A stretch of DNA of 64,000 nt from JAUMXJ01 sp041781135 (GTDB lineage Bacteria > Bacillota > Clostridia > Peptostreptococcales > Acidaminobacteraceae), in the NCBI GenBank assembly GCA_041781135.1, contig JBHAZV010000020.1:62001-126000 (forward strand), given 5' to 3'. Of the stretch, positions 60,901 through 64,000 are shown in pieces (position 1 is the stretch's first letter; each line of letters opens with the position of its first letter). The notes under the pieces were generated by a model. The model saw only the letters and a list, made by a program, of their open reading frames with translations, had not been told where the DNA came from and did no database searches. A program made the translations under genes and the position numbers.

Positions 60901-63900
60901 GCCGGCAATAGTGCATCTTTTGAACTCGTAGTCACAGACAACTCGACAGGAAATGAGGTTTATAGAGCTGACAGACCTGCTAATAAATCGGGAGGCTCGT
61001 TCACTCTCGACCTTTCTCAGGCAAGGATTGCCGACGGCTTCAGGACTATTTATGATGTGTCCGTCAAGGCGAAGAATACCGCCGAAAAAGACTGGAGCCG
61101 CGACAGTTTCACGCTGTATATCTACGATAAAGACAGTCTGGACATACTTGTTCAGCCTGTAAATGGTCGCGTGACTATAAGTCAGGACGGAAACACCGTG
61201 ACCATGTCCAACGAAGATTGGATAAAGACGCTTGATCAGAATGAGATAATAGCCCTGAGCAGGGATATCAATCTGCAGACTGCGATATCTATAAACTACG
61301 GCGATCACGCCTGGGGCGAAGCGAGCGACCGCATGCGCTGGGTGAGTAAAAACAGCGGCATCGCCGCAGTCAACTACCCGCAGGGCGCGTACTACGAGAA
61401 TATCGAGTCTCTTCCATATTCATCCTATGCACCTGCGACAGAGTTCCTGCTTTCAGGTAAGAGCGACGGAACGACCAAGGTTGAAGTCATGCACGATCTC
61501 GCCAAAAATGCGCTCAGTTCAAGCGTAGATGTAAATGTAAAGACACTTAAAGATAAATTATACCTGTTCCAGTTCTACCCTTCCGGCGCGGCAACAATCA
61601 CCTACAAAAATGGAAAGGGCGAGAGTAAGACGCAAGACACAGATGCAAGCGGCAGAGCGGCGGTGTATGAGGAGAGCGGCATCGCTTCGGATGTATATGT
61701 TGAAGCGGAAGTCGCAGGCGAAAAATATCTCGGTACGGTATATAAGCATAATCTGCTGAGTCAGGAAAGGGATGCGGTCAGCCTCGAACTGTACCCGCTC
61801 AACTCTCTCAATCTGCGCAAGGCGGCCACAGTGCCTGTTTATCTCAAGAAACCCGACGGCTCGAACTATACAGGAGAGGTTAAGGTCAGAACTGGCGTAT
61901 ACAGAAACGGAGTATACTGCGCAGATGCGAAGTACACATCAGGTTCAGGTTCTGTGAGCACAGACGGCGATTCGGACAGCACTGTCACATTCACAGACGG
62001 AAAGGCTGTATTCCGCTACGATATGACGCAGTTCAACACAGATGGCGGTTCGAATCCTGTCTCAGCCGCAGACAATGTACGCTTTATTATAGAGCTCCGC
62101 GCGGAGGGGTACTATCCTGTTTTCTTCTCGACAAGCGGAAATATAAATGCAGACGAAGCAATCAGGCTGTCTGAACATGTGGTAAACCTCGAAGCTGCGG
62201 CCGAATCGCAAAAGAATAAACCGTTTATCGCGCATCAGGTGTTGTATTTCGACGGCAAAGAGAGCGGCGCTGCTACAGATGTAAGGAATAAATCCGGCAG
62301 GGTCGGCCCAAGCGCCGATTTTAAGGACCTGCTCCTTTCCACTACGGTGCTTTGGTGGGGAGAAACAAATGACGGCAAAGTACGAAGCATAAACTATGTT
62401 GACGGATTGGGAACTCAGCTTAAAGAACAAACTTCGGAAGATTCGGTATATCCGTTCCTTTCAATGCCTGTGTCGAAGGCAAATGTCAAACTGAATAAAA
62501 AACAGTTTGAAAACCTCGGCATGAAGTCCAACAGTGCTCGCAGGCTGAGCGTCGAATATGTGGAAACAAGTACCGAAAGCAGCGGAGAAACTGTTAAGAA
62601 AGTTGCAAAAAAAGAGACGATGCGCTGGCAGATAATCAATCTGGATGCTGAATCCGTAGTTGGTTCAAGAAATTTGAAAGATCAGCTTAAACATCTCATG
62701 AATTTAGATAATTCAAGCGAGGGAACCACTAATATTGTGAACGATTTCCTTGGAATGGGCATTAAGCTTGCGACAAAGGTAAATATCGACACACCTTTGC
62801 TGCGTCTAAAGCTCGCACCTACCTCGGACCCGGCTGTATTCAAAGGCCTGTTATATATGGGACTTAATAATTTTGAGAATGACAATGTTTCCCACATGGG
62901 CGGCGACAGTTCTCGAGGTTCGGATATTGACTATTTCCCTGGCTTTGCCGATATGAAGGGATTCAAGAATGATTTCACAAAACATGCCAAGACTTTGTTG
63001 AATCAGGTCGGCACTGCTGCCAATATTCTTAAGAAAAACATCAAACAGGGAAGCGGTACCAGCAAGACGGGAGACGGAAGCATAAGCTATGCACTTCAGG
63101 GAATAATGGAGACCGAGGTGTACTTCGACTTTGAATCCAATAATTGGAAGATGGTCCTCGTATCCGGAGGTTTCACTGCAGGAGGCGGTTACGGTTATGA
63201 GTGGACATGGAATACCCAGGTCGGCCCTGTACCTGTATTCTTGCAGCTTGGGCTGGGCGCAGCCGGAGCAGTCGAGTTCAACGCGGCGGTCGACCACACC
63301 CGAAATGCGAACGACTATCTCACTGAGCTCAGGATATACGCATATCTTGAGGCGTTCGGCGGTCTCGGCTTCGACTATTCCGTCATAGCGCTGAAAATCG
63401 GGCTGTACGGCAGTGTTCAGCTTAAGGCTACCTTGCGCTGGCTCAATGCCGCCGGTCAGCAAAGGGCATTGTTCGGCGCGGAACTCGATTTAACCGGAGA
63501 AATAGGAATTAAAATCCAGGCGAAGTTATTGTTCATCTCTTATGAGAAGATACTTTGGTCAAAACCTATTTTTCAATACTCCGGAAAATTCCATAGTTGG
63601 GATTATATAAATACATACTGGCAAAAGGTAAAAAAAGGAAACTCGGGTGCGGGCTTTATAACTCCGGGCGGCGGTGCTCCGGGGCTTAGAGCGAATCGCT
63701 TGGGAAAAATGTCGGGATCAGAGGTTTACTCTGCGGATCAGAGTGCAATTATACAGGACAGAGATTATTTAGAGCAGTATGAACGCAGCTATGACTCAAG
63801 CGGGCCAAGTCTTGAAAATACAGGCGGAACAATGTTGAGGCGCCTGCGCCGCAGCCTGAGAAGCGGACCGATAGTAAAAACTCTCGAAAACTCATATCCT

Positions 63901-64000
63901 CTTGCGTCGCCTTCGCTTACCGATGACGGAAAATACCTGTTCTATCTGCATGATTCGGAAGACTCTACTGACGCGACAGTAGTGCGCGCGGCATTTATGG
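57988..64000 (+). CDS. Giant secreted multidomain surface protein (3' truncated)
   Basis: The frame is open from ATG 57988 to the window edge, giving at least 2,004 residues. A signal peptide is clear (LLSILLCVTMVLNTLPGAVFA, cut about residue 30). Then come an acidic helical region (about 35-180), repeated beta-rich segments, Big_2-like Ig domains (TQTRWVSSDETVATIDEYGR near 750, DRMRWVSKNSGIAAV near 1115), a carboxypeptidase-like or PEGA-like segment near 1190-1300, a long glycine/aromatic beta-strand region (about 1712-1890, GGFTAGGGYGYEWTW), and at the end LASPSLTDDGKYLFYLHD, the first blade of a beta-propeller. No anchor is seen; it may lie outside the window. The RBS GGAGGGAGAG is 7 bases upstream. 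The host surface role (adhesion, polymer binding) is inferred. Confidence 0.9.
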   Translation, partial: MKTGKRLLSILLCVTMVLNTLPGAVFASLLENTSDKNTQILQELTEFWGDEKTAQEAMELLHRYSLIDEDGNILTDWSGSISILEEEGSRESNLSELLTMIEDENADRNMRIDVDGTVITLGDFEKMMEIESEIRRIQETYFAENGTAELTQEQTDSLLSLYQQISANGITLYNTRGGDSLVFPSGVNQTVQMSISGSDTASITSTYTLTVRLNKPQSVPVTYSYRALSGSISASGSGTRTIGAGSTEDSFTVSVGDSQGRMQGSGVFVVQVYDVKNALFENGRDTASKTVRVSKSDVFKYADKETFVVGKSPESYYYSTEFEVVYAEPRNKSFSDLESSRYEVEVHADNIKYTYSYPSDSNPDGYLNAGNFYLLTGINTSNWHDIIASSPMVRTINQKTKLFEETLNLEKRTVETTLENGENLSVKDISVFAFYCTFATDDGEVRILPRITGSGYVTVRETTTSTTALVSAPAGVFGSGEIVPITVRFGFPMKISSSMKLTVNGQQMSAVEEGSTSESATFLYTVPAADSRELKISSSSLSGTGANERDISVTGVGENTTINGVSIEQVALIDAVDSNPDAVAGSLTYSPAAGDQPEKTTAKVSVTLELPTESALRNLIVPAYMEGGNFYSKALAASIDGGQTLVPLKFDNADSPAKLTAEVEIDAATIMNQQNFVMEFYTTDPDTHESTGLLFGRYAAFSVNKPVPLLSEYLSVTVPDGWPKGSIYVDNPPEDSALTLIRNVNAPSNATWTQTRWVSSDETVATIDEYGRVCPLSAGKTTFYLEAVNGGLDVYGEQRSQDVVVLHIAEGAAPYLRIPQNTMRIRSGDALMLRWASNLVQKNAFYGNNAPTTFDIKVYRGGDTPVIQKSVVYDPNASNTDSKLWVNGSPNLSFALEGLTEVSQGGQPSYTIVVSAEAHEDVLERKPDGYSAEAQIFVTSKPVSVKLTRPETMFVVNAGTLNVPYTLTNFDAGNSASFELVVTDNSTGNEVYRADRPANKSGGSFTLDLSQARIADGFRTIYDVSVKAKNTAEKDWSRDSFTLYIYDKDSLDILVQPVNGRVTISQDGNTVTMSNEDWIKTLDQNEIIALSRDINLQTAISINYGDHAWGEASDRMRWVSKNSGIAAVNYPQGAYYENIESLPYSSYAPATEFLLSGKSDGTTKVEVMHDLAKNALSSSVDVNVKTLKDKLYLFQFYPSGAATITYKNGKGESKTQDTDASGRAAVYEESGIASDVYVEAEVAGEKYLGTVYKHNLLSQERDAVSLELYPLNSLNLRKAATVPVYLKKPDGSNYTGEVKVRTGVYRNGVYCADAKYTSGSGSVSTDGDSDSTVTFTDGKAVFRYDMTQFNTDGGSNPVSAADNVRFIIELRAEGYYPVFFSTSGNINADEAIRLSEHVVNLEAAAESQKNKPFIAHQVLYFDGKESGAATDVRNKSGRVGPSADFKDLLLSTTVLWWGETNDGKVRSINYVDGLGTQLKEQTSEDSVYPFLSMPVSKANVKLNKKQFENLGMKSNSARRLSVEYVETSTESSGETVKKVAKKETMRWQIINLDAESVVGSRNLKDQLKHLMNLDNSSEGTTNIVNDFLGMGIKLATKVNIDTPLLRLKLAPTSDPAVFKGLLYMGLNNFENDNVSHMGGDSSRGSDIDYFPGFADMKGFKNDFTKHAKTLLNQVGTAANILKKNIKQGSGTSKTGDGSISYALQGIMETEVYFDFESNNWKMVLVSGGFTAGGGYGYEWTWNTQVGPVPVFLQLGLGAAGAVEFNAAVDHTRNANDYLTELRIYAYLEAFGGLGFDYSVIALKIGLYGSVQLKATLRWLNAAGQQRALFGAELDLTGEIGIKIQAKLLFISYEKILWSKPIFQYSGKFHSWDYINTYWQKVKKGNSGAGFITPGGGAPGLRANRLGKMSGSEVYSADQSAIIQDRDYLEQYERSYDSSGPSLENTGGTMLRRLRRSLRSGPIVKTLENSYPLASPSLTDDGKYLFYLHDSEDSTDATVVRAAFM

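Noticed and set aside
1..64000. Prophage, integrative element or defence island
   Set aside because: No integrase, transposase, phage structural, restriction, toxin-antitoxin or other defence gene is recognisable; most genes are core metabolic, transport or surface genes.

Overview
The window is one continuous stretch of chromosome from a low-to-mid GC anaerobic Firmicute, most likely a motile, amino-acid-fermenting member of the Clostridia; the family is not certain. The reasons are the gene order secF-recJ-apt-relA-dtd-metallo-beta-lactamase, strong AGGAGG ribosome sites with frequent GTG and TTG starts, lipoprotein-anchored binding proteins with no outer-membrane genes, an EcfA-EcfA-EcfT-truA cluster, the split gcvPA/gcvPB glycine decarboxylase, a sigma-28 flagellin gene, and the CGGC, DUF3798, DUF6935 and VTC/DUF4956 families. 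No rRNA, prophage, CRISPR array, intact insertion sequence or recognisable defence system is visible.

Layout. 1-6.7 kb: secF (cut at the left edge), recJ, apt, relA/spoT, dtd and a metallo-hydrolase, all on the + strand. 6.8-7.5 kb: tRNA-Val(GAC) with its own promoter and terminator, then a cysteine-rich CGGC protein. 7.6-10.7 kb: a TAXI-type TRAP transporter (binding lipoprotein plus fused permease). 10.7-15.2 kb: a promoter, a perfect 12-bp leader hairpin, an RsmC-like methyltransferase, a fused double ECF ATPase, EcfT and TruA. 15.4-21.0 kb: a DUF3798 lipoprotein with an ABC importer (double ATPase and two permeases). 21.2-29.4 kb: a small membrane protein on the minus strand, then the glycine cleavage operon gcvT-H-PA-PB followed by lpdA, a lipoate ligase and an OsmC protein, which together make and charge the lipoylated H protein. 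29.5-34.4 kb: RNase R, a HAD phosphatase, a GNAT acetyltransferase and a second metallo-hydrolase. 34.4-38.1 kb (minus strand): iadA, an ABC exporter and thiN.

38.2-41.3 kb: a two-component system and an isolated purC. 41.4-42.7 kb (minus strand): DUF1624 and DUF6935 genes. 42.8-45.2 kb: a six-unit repeat array, a textbook sigma-28 promoter, flagellin and a DsrE-like protein. 45.5-49.5 kb: a candidate polyphosphate locus (VTC polymerase, DUF4956 membrane protein, Cthe_2159 beta-helix lipoprotein, and an adjacent DHH exopolyphosphatase-like gene). 49.6-53.6 kb: a second two-component system fused into one operon with an ABC-2 type transporter. 53.8-56.5 kb: a GAF/PAS protein with two degenerate GGDEF domains and an apparently intact EAL domain. 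56.5-57.6 kb: a CPBP membrane protease and the broken 3' end of an ABC exporter gene.

From 57.9 kb to the right edge runs one open reading frame for a secreted protein of more than 2,000 residues, with Ig-like domains and the start of a beta-propeller. It is preceded by a 23-codon leader ORF whose stop overlaps its start codon. This gene is easy to miss because no stop codon occurs before the window ends.

The observations most worth following are the polyphosphate locus, the leader ORF and giant exoprotein with an abrupt AT-rich internal segment, the repeat arrays near 42.8 and 21.0 kb, the perfect leader hairpin at 10.8 kb, and the EcfA1-EcfA2 fusion. All functions are assigned by reading motifs; no database search was run.
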